NCBI GenBank assembly: GCA_048013815.1
Contig: CM106585.1
Location: 8,246,001-8,310,000, forward strand
Length of the DNA stretch: 64,000 nt
Origin: Setoptus koraiensis
Lineage: Eukaryota > Arthropoda
Direction of reading: 5' to 3'
Both the position numbers and the translations under genes were made by a program. Positions 23,901 to 37,519 of the stretch are shown here, in pieces. The notes under the pieces were generated by a model. That model made no database searches, was not told the DNA's origin, and saw only the letters and a list, made by a program, of their open reading frames with translations. Position 1 is the stretch's first letter. Every line of letters begins with the position of its first letter.

Positions 23901-26900
23901 ACGTTGGTTGCCTGCGCTCACATTGTTGACTTGTTGGCTCGGCAGCGCGATTTGCTGATTTTCGCTGGGGCCCGCGAGCTTGCTGTGCCCAAGCTTGCTG
24001 TGCCCAAGATTGCTGTGCCTGAGAGTGTGTGTGCCCATTTGTACGCATCGATTGTTTCGTGTCAGATCATAATTAGCATTTATAGCTGTCTGGCTTGGGG
24101 CCCCCGGAGCCCGCGACGCCGGCGCCTCTTGCAGTCACACGTGCAGCCGCATGAATGGGGCCCCGACAGCTCGCGCCAGCCGCGAATTGAATTCATTCAA
24201 TTTGGCATTGGGCAATTTTCACAATCATGGTGAGTGAGCCTATGGAATCGTTGGGTTAGTTTGGCAGTCGTGCAGTGTTTGCAAACATGGCACCTCGGCG
24301 CATCGTTGGACGAGCCAAGTCGACGGCTGAGGCGGCCGGCTCAGTTGGCTCGGGGCGATACAGAAACAGCGATAATAATAATAATAATAATCTTGTCTGC
24401 ACAACAACAAAACACCAGCGGCCCCAGTAGCCAGATATAGGTCACACACACACACACACACACAAATTGGCGACTTGGGCCAGCCGAAGCTCGCGAACTG
24501 GCACACGTCATCGAGTGGCCTCATTTTAACGCAATAATCTGTCCCTATCTGGTAAAGTGATAAAATTGGGTTCACGCATGCGTTTCACAGGCCAAACACT
24601 AATGGTACGACAGCCAGCAAGCGTGTAGCTAACCAGCGACAGTGTCCGCGAAGATACCGCGTCTACCTCAATCAACTGTCATACTACAAGCCGCTGGCAA
24701 GCTGCTGGCAAGCTAACTGTAACCGACACCAAGGCATCATCGACTCGGCCAACAGTTTCACTTACTCGCCAAGAATTGCCAAGCGCGTGCTGCCGTCGCT
24801 GGCCCCATTGTTGTGTACACCTGGCTGCTTGTATATCCGACGCAATGACCCAACGAGCTGCCTGGCTTGAGTGAATGGCCGCCAGGTGAATTCAATTTTA
24901 TCACTTCACCAAGCCAATCAGCTGAGTACTCTAACCGATCGCTGTCGTCCCGATCTAACTGATCGTGTCAGATGCTGATGTGTCAGTGATTTCCCTGGCT
25001 CTTGGTTCTAGTGCCGGGCAAGTCACTGGTAACCCAAACTGGTCACCAGTGTCCCAACCAAAAAGCCGCCTGCCTCATTTTGTAACAAGACAGCGCAATT
25101 ATTGATTCGAATTCAAAAATATAAAATAGACCCCGTCTCTCTCTATATGCAATACATTGCACAAATTTATCCGCTCCTTTTGTGTTTTTGCATGAATTAA
25201 TGCACTTGCACTCTCGCATTACCTAACGGCTGCGAGCGAACTATTTTTTGCACTAACATGGTGCTCGTTGAACCAGTGGCAAGCGAACACAATGCGCATA
25301 TTTTATGCAAATTTCTCATGGGAACCTTGCTTATATTATATTTTATAACCCGAATTTTATAACAAGCATAAATATGCCAAATATCCTATAGCGATTTATA
25401 TTTGTGATGGCAGCAAAAGGAGGCACACATCAGCTGGGCGATGGCTCGATCAAGATTGGTAATCATAATCGTATTCGTTTGGCACTAGATTTGAGCAACC
25501 AGTCACAGTTTAGTGGCGTCTCCATTAAATAGTGAATAATGTTTATTCATGTGCATGATACATTTATTCTGAATTATGATTACAACAACAAGTCATCGAA
25601 TCATAATTCAATTCAAATCCATCAATGGCACATCGAGAATTCGTCGCTGGTCGATCTGCCGGCCGATATAGGTCAGCACAAAATGCCAGTCTTATGTAAT
25701 ATTTGCTTGGTCTTTATGATGATATAAATTATATCACTCTAACTAGTCGCTCTGTTGTGCTGGAGTGGATATTTGACTCTTGCGAGCTTGCCCTATCATG
25801 ATCGACCGCATGCCTCTCATCTCAGGTGTGGCTTGCTTACGCTTACGATCATTAGGAGCTAATCAATTTTTCAGCTAGCCAGCCAAGCTATCTAGCCAAT
25901 AAAAACGAAACTCTATCTTGAGCACATTTGATTATCTTGCATTCTGATTACATTGACAACAAAACCTATTTTGCTGCCAGTTTATAATGGTGAGTTTCAA
26001 AAATTAATTGCCAATCAACACAATTACGGCCACAGAAAACCACACATGATATCGGCAAGCGAGGGCACAACGACCAAAATTGTTGCCAAAATGAAACCGT
26101 AAAAACGAAATGATGCATAGATAACTTGTTGTGATCGCACGAACCTCGAGAAACATCATGATACTTCCGCTGGGAAAAATTGATAGATTGAATCCATTGA
26201 TTGGTAGTGTTGGTTGGACCATTGCAATTGTTGGGATGATAATAACGGCTGGTTTTAGTCGCGCTGCCAGCCCGTTGTCGACCAGCAAACCCTCGCCAGT
26301 GGCGGCTGTCGATCTGGTGAAGATGCCACAATCTTTGCAAAATCACAACAATACAACAACGATTAACGATCAGCTGGCCGACGACTTGGATTCATTTGGC
26401 ACCTTGAATGACGAGCATAAGAAAACTAACGAGTCTGATAGAGTATTAAATGGCTCGAATGATCCAGATAGTCATAATAATAAAACACATGTAACCAGCC
26501 CAGTGGAATCATTCAAAGCTAGACACAAATTCAAGCTGATTGGCGGCGCCACAAACAATGACACAATACAATTGAGTTTGCCAAGATGGTTCAATTATGA
26601 GCTGTACAAGAGTAAATACAACAAAAACTACGCTGCCATTTTGAATGGAAGCGATCGGATTGCCGATTCAAAGAGGAGTAAGATTTATTTGCAGACGGCG
26701 TTGAAAGTTCTCGATTATCGTGCCAGATTTCGAGCAAACAAAACAAGCTCGTTGGTGTTCATTAATGAGCTTTCCGACCTGGTAAGTGGCTGAGCAATTG
26801 ATACGGGTGCCATTTTGAGTGGCAACCACAACTTGAGCTATCACAATTCAATAAGAAACCAACAAAGTAAAAGGTGTTCAAATTTATATTTCGATTCCAT

Positions 26901-29900
26901 AGACAAGCGACGATGTTGTGGAAATCACCTCCGCCGACCGCTCGTCCATTCAAAATGACAGTTTGGCCAGAAGGGATAATTGTTGCTCCTACGACGAGGC
27001 CATTAAAAAAATAAAACTCTACTATCGATTGAGCGACGACCAGTTGCGACGAGCAATCATAGACGAGATTTCGGTAAGTTTATTCAATTTATTTGAGCCA
27101 CCTAACTCAGTAAAAATCACTATAAGTCGTGTGTGTAGGGCATTTTGTCATTTTGGGGCCACACACACGATGGAAACTGGACAGATAATCGATTAATTTG
27201 TGTCTATAATTGTTTTGTGGCGCAGGAAAAGCCCATGCCCGTCCGAGGCGGATTAGCGGGCAAGCAGCAACGAGGGCGAGCCAAGGGACGAGATGAGGCT
27301 CTCGATCAGCAACAATTTCCGTTCTCAAGATCCGTATATTACAGCAAATACAAACAAATTTATTATAACAAGGACAAAAATAAGCGCAACAACAGCAGTA
27401 CGCCAACGACACTGACAACAACAACAACAACAACAAGCACAACGACTTCTCCTGTGGACACTGCAAAATCGATTGTGGAGCCCACCACCAGGGGCCAGCC
27501 ACAACAAGCGAATGATGACGTGGGTGCGGGGCCCCGCGGAGCAAAACAAGCCCACAAGTCCAGTGATGGCGCCAGTGATTTGGCGAGGCTTGGCGATTTG
27601 AGAGTGGACCAAAAGTCCGGCGCCATTTCTATCGACAACAGCAGCGGCCCCGTAGCCAAGGTGAAACGGGAGCCCGCTACTATGATTTATGAGAATAAAA
27701 CACGCACTGCCAGCCAGAGGCAAGATAAAGATGTCAGTGCCGCGAATGAAGGAGATAAATTGAACAAAATTGACATTGATAAAGGCCCATGGGCACCAAA
27801 CAAAGGATTAGCTGGTGGCGATACCGAGCCGCTGGTTGTAAGCGAACTGGCTGAGCCACCGCAAACGGCAGCAACTGAGAGGGCAGTTGCAGTTGCATTA
27901 GGTAAAAATAATGGTTTATTAGAGACAGGTTTAGAGGACGATGCATCATCATACGGCGGCCATGATAATATTGGCGACAATAACGGGACAGCCGTGAGAG
28001 GCGACGCGGATTCGCTAGAGTCGAGCCGTATCCAACAGGCAATACAAGATCAAATTGTGGAACAGATGAAGTCGCAAATGGGCGAACAATTACGCTCGAC
28101 ATTCAGTCAACATTTTGGGAGGCCCGTCGCGGTGAGGCCAATGCAATTTTTTACCGCCACCACAACTCCCTTTCCCGAGGGCGTGCTGCCGCCATTCATA
28201 CACCAGCAGCAACAGCAACAACAACCGTCTCGCCAATCGATATAGTGCCCGTGCGGGCCGATATAGCCGGGCGCAAATAGCCGGGCGCAGATAGTCGGGC
28301 GCGGGTAGTCGGGCGCGGCCGGTCAACGAGCACTAATCATTGGGCGAGATCGCGCAGCGAGACAGATACGAGATAGAAAATGAATGATTGCGCAATAATG
28401 CCGCTGATAAGCACGAGCCGAGAATATAAATAGACGCTCGGAATATATATATAACATGTATGCTAGCAATATAGTGTAAGCCGGCCGATGCCGCCAGACA
28501 ATGTCTTTGCGAGATAATGTGTTACTTGGCGATAATCATTAGGGCGCCGGCTCGTGACGAAAGAAAAATGGGCCTACAAGCAATGGCGAGAATTTCACCG
28601 GGCCGAGCCTGAATCGGCCATGAATCATGCAATCATAAACACAGCAACCGCAACAACAACAACAAGCCTGGCATGTGTTAAAAAGATCATTAAGTCGGCC
28701 AGATATTGATAGCTGGGCCAGATGCTAGGTGAGATGAGGCTCCCCTGGCATTTGGCCAGTTAGCCAGTGGGCCAGTTGGCCAGCTAGCGGCCATGACACA
28801 CATTGCTCGCTCATTGGTTATTTATCATATATAGTGCTGCTGTTGAGATTTGCTCGTTAGCTGCAAGTCAGTGCAACTGCCAGTTAGCACTTGTCAGCCA
28901 CTAACGGGCCATAACGAGGCCCCCGAGAGCGCCGTTTGTCGTGCTGGTTACTCAGTGAGCCGACCGGCCCCCTGTCGAAGAAGCCCCAGTCTCAGCTTGA
29001 TTAGTGTAACTGACTGATTTGTTTGGCGGCCATGGTGCCCATTGAGCCAGCCAACAATCGGCACAATCCAATTAAATGCTCTCATCACTGTTTTGGCCTC
29101 GCTGTCGTGGGCGCCCGATTGGTCAGTTTGTGTCCGACACACTTATCATGCAGCAGTCATTGGGCAACATGACAAGACGAGATCCATCTGAATTTATTGG
29201 TCAAAACGATCTCGATTGTGTGCCCTCGACCATTTGGGGCCGGGGCCCGCGCCGTTGCCGCTGACCCAAATTCGATCAGATCGGCGCGATCGGATCGGAT
29301 TGGATTGGACGGATGGGGGGGGGGGATCAGAGCGCGAGTTAAATGAAACGAGTTTCAGTTGAATGCAGCGGGCCAATGTCACCATGTTCGCCTGAATAAA
29401 ATTATTACTGATCCCGCTGGCGACAACTAACAGCAACTAACAGCAACTGGCAGCAACTAACAGCAACTGGCAGCAACTGGCAGCAACTGGCAGCAACTGG
29501 CGAGCGAAATTTGTTCTTTCTGGGGCGGCATGATGATATCGACGGAGATGGTGATCACGTCGTTGCCGTCGGCTGTTGCTGGTGTCGCTGTTGTTGTGGC
29601 GAGCAATCTGCAATAATCGATTCAGCGCTAACTACAGTTATCCGCCAGAGTTGTCGTGTGGTGACCTTTGTGACGACATTTGTGTGTCCCTAAACACTGT
29701 TCGTATGTTCGTATGTTCGTATGCTCGGATGTTTGTATGTTTGTATGAAAAACATTTGCCAATAAATAGTATCCGCTCGCTGCTGGCTGGCTGGCAGCTG
29801 GCCCCATCACCATAAATTGATGTCAAGTCACCCATTGCATCTGTTTATTTCGTGCGGCCATATTGCCCGTTCATCCAGCCAGCCGATAACGGCCGACAGT

Positions 29901-32900
29901 TTGTTGGTTTGACGAGCAATAGCGAGCAACGGTCAGCAGCAGCAGCTCACCTATTGTAACGGATTGACACTGGCTCGTGGCGGATTGGCATTGCGTGCCA
30001 GCGATTGGCCAGCAGCCGCAACAGTGGTTTGCATAAGTGCCACGCCAAGGCGACCTCAAGAAAGCCACGTCCAACAATGCAACGCTTGGCATAATTTAAT
30101 GATAGTCATGTCCATTGTACAAAGTTTATTGATGTTGTGTCCGCCAGTGGCCACACTGGCCCACCAGTGGACACAACAATGAGCAAGCGGCGCCGCCGCC
30201 GGCCAAGCAAATTGATGATCGCGGTTGACTGGCCAACTATGCAATTGATGCAACCATACATGGCCGTATATCGCCGCATATCCAGCTAGCAGATGACCAT
30301 TGGCCGTATATGTTATATTATGTATATACTGGCCGTATATGTGTATAGCAATATATTTAGATATGTTGGTATGGACGCCCCATATAGGACACTGTTTAGG
30401 TAGTTACCAGTTATGCTTACCAGTGAATGGCGGTGAGTTACTGGGGCGCAGATTACAGACCATTGCACCAAACAAAATCAGATAATTCATACACACGAGC
30501 CAGATTTCATCCCAGTTGCACAGAATCATTCTGCCAGAATGTGCCAGTGCATCGGTGTCCATCGGTGCCCATCGGTGTCCAGTGGAGCTTGGCCAGGTAT
30601 CGGCGACATTGAGTTAATATCGATCGGTCAACACCCGCTTCAGTCAGTGCGCCGCTGTCAATATCTGGCCAATGCCAGCATAGATGGTATCTCTATTGAG
30701 TGACACACAAAACAACAAATGACATCACCTGGCGCCAGCGGACACGCCAGAGCTGGCAAAGCCGCTCTCGGTGACAATGCTAAGAGCATTACGCAGGGCC
30801 AATTGAGCCATTTCATTGGCGGGCGCCTTCGCCGGCACACAAAATGGGCGCTGGCATCGGATAAAATGGGCACCGGCGGATAAAACGGGCACCGGCTGAT
30901 AAAACGGGCGCCGGCGATGGCAAGCGTGCCGTGCTTTTAATTGAGGCAAACATAAGCGCAATAGCGACACTCAAACGATTGCCGGCCAAAGGAGCCGTTG
31001 CTTAAAATTGGCGACAATTTAAGACAGATATTAATGGCTTGTGCTTGGCGAGCGACGGGCCTTTATATCTGGGCCTCATTGACGGGTTTGGCGCTCGACG
31101 CAGGCGATTGGTATTCGCGCGCGTCGTCGTCGTCGTCGGCAGCCCCATATTGCACACCGTGGCGCAACGACAGTTCAATCAATCACCGCGCAGTCATCAG
31201 CGGCCATATACTCACAGTGGAGCGGCGATGACAATGTTTGTGTCATAGCGTCGCCGTGGGATTGCTATCGTGGTCGCTATATCCAGCGCCTCTCACTAGA
31301 GATTGTGATACACTTTTCGGGGCCCGTGTGCGATGCATCGAAGCGAGCCAGAGATCTAGCGATTACATAGGCGATACCAGCATATACGGCCCATATGTAG
31401 CGAGCCCAATGAGTGTGCGCGTGCCGCAGTGTATGTGTAATGTATACGTAACACGTATAACCATTGATCATATCGTTGTTGGCAAGCTAGCCGCGCCAAG
31501 CTAGCCAAGTGATGATTGCATAAGCAGTGATTTAATAAAAAGCACGACACACACACAGTATGATGATGGCTATCTTATCGAGTCATTAACTGGCTCATCT
31601 GGCCGGCCCATTATCTGTTATTGCTGGCATTAGGGGAGCACAGCGTGTGACGCTATCAGCGTCAGCGCCCCACTAAATCTGGCCTGGCCCGGCCCGGCCC
31701 GGCCCGGCCCGATATGGTCGCGATATAGCTGACACACATACACTGGCACAACATTGACAAAACTGACCACTAATGATGGTGGCCGTGGCCGTGATCGTTA
31801 ATGGGCGCCAGGCGCCCGGCGACACGCGCAAGCACACGCAGCGCAACAACATTTATGTTTGTTGTTGTCGCTTACGTAATCAAAACACGAGCATCTTTGT
31901 GTATGCGCAGTCAACTGGCAATTGTTTTACTCTGCCCAATGTTTGGCCGTTTGGTACCATTCTAGAGAGTTGTGAGTTATGGTGATTAGAGCCGCCAGCA
32001 ACGGGGCCGACATCGCTGTAAATAACAACAAGCGCGATATATTGTAGCATGCATACATAGATACAACACTCACCATCTCCACTATGTCCACCTGGGCCTC
32101 AATGCGCAAATGATAGAGGAATTTCTTGAGATCGTCGCGCATCTGAATGCTGTTGTCCTCCGGCTGGGCCACTGTGAATACGCGCAATTGACAACTTTTC
32201 CATGTTCGATGCTGCTTCAATAGATGGGGCAACAACATCAACAAGCCGCCATCGTGCACTATCCACCAAATGTCTATGTAGCCGCCTAATTTATCGCACG
32301 ATTCCGGCCAAGAGTCTATGCCCTTCACCACTAACAGGGCATTCTGGGATGCCTGCACGGTGCGCATTGTTTCAATAAATTGATGGGCCCTGCTGGGCGG
32401 CTGTCCGCTGCCGGCACCGTGCTGCTGACCACCAAGCTTACCAACGGCCCCACCGCTCGCCAATGTGGACGAGGGCCGGGCTCGCCAACGCTGGGGCCAG
32501 CCCACAATGACCGTGTTGTGTTTTAGTCCGCCAAGGCCGGCGGTTTGCACTTGATAGGACACTCCGTCCATGATTGATGGTGCAACTAGTACATCGGCAA
32601 AGCCTTTCACTCGCTCTTGTTGCATCATTTCTTGCAAATTTGTTTTTGCTTGCACACCAACAGAGGCCAATCGCTTGAAGTCGCCCTCGATAATTGATGA
32701 GACCAATGTGAGCCCTTTGCCTGCTTTCAATTGGGCCGCAAATGTTAGTAATTTGGGATGTGCCACAACCAATGAATCGCCAATATTGATGAGTTGTGTA
32801 GTTGCTGTTGTTGTTTGGTGACCAGTTGTTTCACTGTTGTTTTGCTGTTTGTTGTCGCTGTTAGCTTGTTGTTGTTGATCAGCCACAGAGGCAATTGCAA

Positions 32901-35900
32901 TGCTAGGCACCATCATATGTCCGGGCGCTTGCTGCTGTTGTTGTTGGAGTTTTGATGACGGCGCATTCACTATGGAAGATGGTTTCAATTTGCAAAATAA
33001 CAATATCTGCGGGCGCCAATTCTTAATATGAGGCTCGCCAGTTTCAAGCCGCAACAGAGAATAACGGGCCGCCGACAGGGCCAGCCCGTGCAGTCCGTCG
33101 CCCCATTCCTTTTCGGCGCCGTGAAATTCAATGTATTTGTATATGATGCCGGCTAGTAGCATTGCAATGACTGTATAAATCCACGATGATACAAACATGA
33201 CAAATAGGCACAGGAAACAGCCTAACAATGATATCGACCAATGATAATGCCTGAATCTTGGCCGCCAATTTGGTGATTTGAGCAATGATTGTAATGTGCA
33301 AGCTAAATTTACAAATAAATAGCACATAACTAGTGACAATGTCAATATAGGCGCTATAAAATCTAAATTACCAATTAAGACGGCCCCCTCGGCTAATATT
33401 AATGATAATAAAATGGCGCGCGTTGGTTCGCCGCTAGGCGAACTTTTAGCAAAACAATTCAAACATGGAATAACTTGATCTTTGGCTATGGCCTGCAACA
33501 ATCTAGGTGCACCAACCAACGATTGCAAGGCAGCGCCCAATGTTGATAATAAGCCACCTATTAATATTACATATGGGTGGGGCCAGGCGATTTGTGTGAC
33601 AGCTAGTTGACCGCCAACAGATTCACCAAATTTGTCCCTAATAAATAGATTATTAAATGAGCTACCAAATAATACTATAGATGATAAATATATAAAACTT
33701 GTTGTTAGTTGAGCCGATATTGTTCCTAATGGTATTGACTTTTGAGCGTCGGCCAAATCGCCGCTACGATTTGAGCCGGCCAAAATGCCTGTACATGATG
33801 GAAAATATATTGCTATCAAAATGGTAAATGATGTTGTTATATCGACAAAAACATGATTGTAATCATTCTGGCTTGTGTTGATTCCCTCGTCATAGCTGAC
33901 AATTGTACGCTTATTCCTGAATCTGGGCATCAGGTTCTTCCACAGCACTCCGCTCGATATGCCTAGTTGGATGGATCGGGTTTGGATGGATGGGGCAGTT
34001 TTAATAGAAATTTAATTATTAGATATTTAATTTATTTGTCGCAATGTTGTGATTATGAAAGTCGATTATATCATGCTGTTTCATGTTATGCTGGCGTTGT
34101 TTTCCCTTTTTTTGCATTGAGTTCAAAAGTTGGCGCCAAAATGCGGTTAGCCAGTAGTGCCACCGGGGGGAGTGAAAAAAGAAAAAAATGATAACAAGAG
34201 CAACTGTTGGCCGGGGGAAGAGAGCGCCGTTTGATTGGCGTGTGTGCTCAAAGTTTGTGCATAGCGCAAGTTTTCCAGCGATGGGGAGCGCACTGAAATG
34301 GGCGACAGGCACGAAAGGGGTAGGAGGGGCGAAAAATGATTGATTGTGCAATCGGGAATATCATCACCGCAAATATCGGTATTATTGAAATTCAAATGTT
34401 TAACGCTCTCATTGTGCCATCCATTTTGCTGGAGTATATTTATTCGCAAGAATGCATTTTTGCATCACTCTCAAGCTAATGAATGCCGGCGCAGCCAACT
34501 GTAGATTGTCCCAATATTGACTGCCAACATTGAGAGCGGACAGGAGCCAGCTGGAAACCATTATTAGTATGCACGAGCGACAGCAACAAATTCCAGCCCG
34601 AATCTACATTTGAATTCGTGATCCATTAATTTCCATTGGATCGGGTGCTGACTTGTGAGCCATTGAATGCAAATATGCCCGTGCGCTCCAGCAGATCAGA
34701 TCGTCGAGACAAGCCAGCAAAATATCAAATAATATCAAATTGATTATAATAGTAGCAGGAGGAAAAACTTTTATCCCAACTGAACGAATTCATTATACGC
34801 TCGCTGAATCTGGACTTAACATTGGCACGAAACATGAAGTGTTAACACCATGAGCAATCTCAATCTATTGAATCTTCTCCTTTTGCGCTCTTTAGCACGC
34901 ACGCGGTAAGCGAGAAAAAAGTTGCATCACACTGGCTTACGCAACTTACGGCTGGCACGGGATGAAAATATGCACAAAAAGAAACAGTGTAGTGTTTGGG
35001 AATATCAGTAAACTATTGGCAGCAGTCTATCGATTTCCATCGCCAATGGATAATAGTAACGAGAGAAGCCTATGTTATCCCTGTCGAACGAGTGTGTTTG
35101 CCAAGCTAACACAGCCAAGGAAACTAGGAAGGCCTCGCTCTCAATTGATCATAATGGCACTAGAGACATATGTTGCAAACTGTACACTTCCATCCACTAT
35201 AAAGTAACTGCAAAGTAGCACACAGTGACATTGAACATTTGTTTCGATTTGTAAACCAACGCAAATAATTCACATAACAATATATAGGCAACATGGTTAA
35301 ACGATCCCCAGCTACACTTATCTTATTTTTTGAATTCTTTCCTTGGCGCACAGGCACTTATTACATGCAATAGGAAGCGTATAAGTGTGTGTGTTGCCTC
35401 TAGTATCGAATAGAAATGAATAGACCCGAGTCCGCCTCTAGCGAGCGTATCGAATGCAAAAATTAGCTCTTATACAATGAGAATGGTAACAAAAAAAGAA
35501 GAAAAAAACAAGTAGCTCACTAGCTACAGAAAGAACGAGAATCCAAACGAGACTAGATTAGATCATTCAAGTACGTTCTCTGCTAAGCTAAATCTGTGGT
35601 GTGCTGAACACGAAGCTAACAATGCTCGACGCAACACGAAATTTATTGCCAATTCCAAGGATGGAATCAGTGAAGCAAGCTATTTTAGTTCTCGTTGTGC
35701 TCGTTGTCGTTGTTAGTGTGCCCACATAAAAATGAAGCTAATGATTCAAAAGAACAAAAAGGCACGTTAATCAAACCTCACAACATTGACAATTAAATTC
35801 AAGCAACCAGTTTCATTTTGGATTGCTGATGGCGTGCACCCTTGAGCAGTGATCGCAGCAGAAATTGTCCCCTTCCTCGGAATGAGGCCCTTCCACATCC

Positions 35901-37426
35901 GGCCTGTATTTGTATCACAGTAGCATTTATATGTATACAATCTGAGATCACGCAAGTGATACGATACGCTCAAATAGTAGTCACGTTATTATATGGACTT
36001 ATCTGGATCCGTTCAGTTGTTGTTGACAGTTGATTCAGCTGAGTTAGCGTAACAATTCTTCAAAGATACAAGCTTATTTCAGTTGGTTTATTTCTGTCTG
36101 GCTAATTCAACTCAATCAAACAGAAATGCCGATGGCACGCTCCAAAAAGGAAGTGTGTCTTCCCTAGATACCTCATCGTCATGGTGGCCTCTGTTTTTTT
36201 CATCTCCATGCAACTGTGAAGATTTCCAGTTCTAAGGGCCCCAGTCCTTGGAATGTTGTAGCGCACAGCTTTGCTGAGCCAACTCTTGGCACCTTGTCAC
36301 GTCACGTCTGTGGACGTGCTAGTCATGAGAGGTCTAGTTAGCATCAGCCCGGGGATAAACGACAGCAAGTACCATTTACATAGGAACCTCTCCGACAGGG
36401 GGCTATGTCTCAACAAGACAGATAATCCTAGTGGTGGGAGTGTGCTTTTTTCATCAGTCCTGTGGCTCAAAAAGCAGGAGCTTATCAAACAAAGTGACCG
36501 AGGTAATTATTGGCGATCAGTTTCGTAAAGCCTCTGACTGGCTAGTATCGTGATGGCCAACAAAAGACATCACGCTAGCCGTTTGGGCATTGCATGTGGG
36601 ACCGTGCCAGCGTGCAAATGCCAAGCTATATTTAGATGTGGCCTTGCATGGCGCAGTGAATAGTTTGTAGAGTTATTGTGCCTGAGATGTGTTGATTTAA
36701 ACGTTGTGACGTCGAATCGTTCAATCTAGGAGCTTAATGGGCCCATCAACTTTAGCCTTTGGGCACATTTAGGCGAGCTGTATATATTGGAACCAAAATA
36801 TCGAGACAATATAATCGGCAAATAATCGATAAATAAATGTTGGGTAAACGGGTGTGGCCCGCCAACTATTATTGCAATGTTGATCACAACAGAAGCGTGT
36901 CCAGAGGTCAATGGAAATAAATGTTCAATCGCCTAAGAGGATTATGCTGACCAGAGAGATTGTAACTAGAATTTCTAGCGGTCATTTGGTCCCTCACAAT
37001 ATGGCCTTGTCAGCAGAAATAGTGGTGGTTAATCGAACAAAAATTATCACAAACCTACCAAACTGGTCTGGTCCAGGCGCAGATTATGTGCAGTGGTGGG
37101 CCCGCGGTGGTGGAACCCAAATGAATGTGGATGCACTCTAGTGAGGGGTCTATTCCACAAGGCGCCTCAAATGGCACGCAACAACAATCCCGAGAGCAGC
37201 AATTTCATTCATTTTATTTTTACAAGCTGACATTTAACTGAGCTGGTGGGCCGATGGTAAGCCGGCGATCACTCGCTAAATAGCGAGCATAGCGATATTC
37301 GCGAAATGGCCAACATAGCGACATTCGCGCAACTGCGAACATGGCGACATTCGAGCGGCAAGAAATAATGCAAATCAGTTATTGTATTTACACCACAAGC
37401 ACTAAGCTTGCGGCTTGGCGATAATG

Positions 37427-37519
<93 letters not shown>

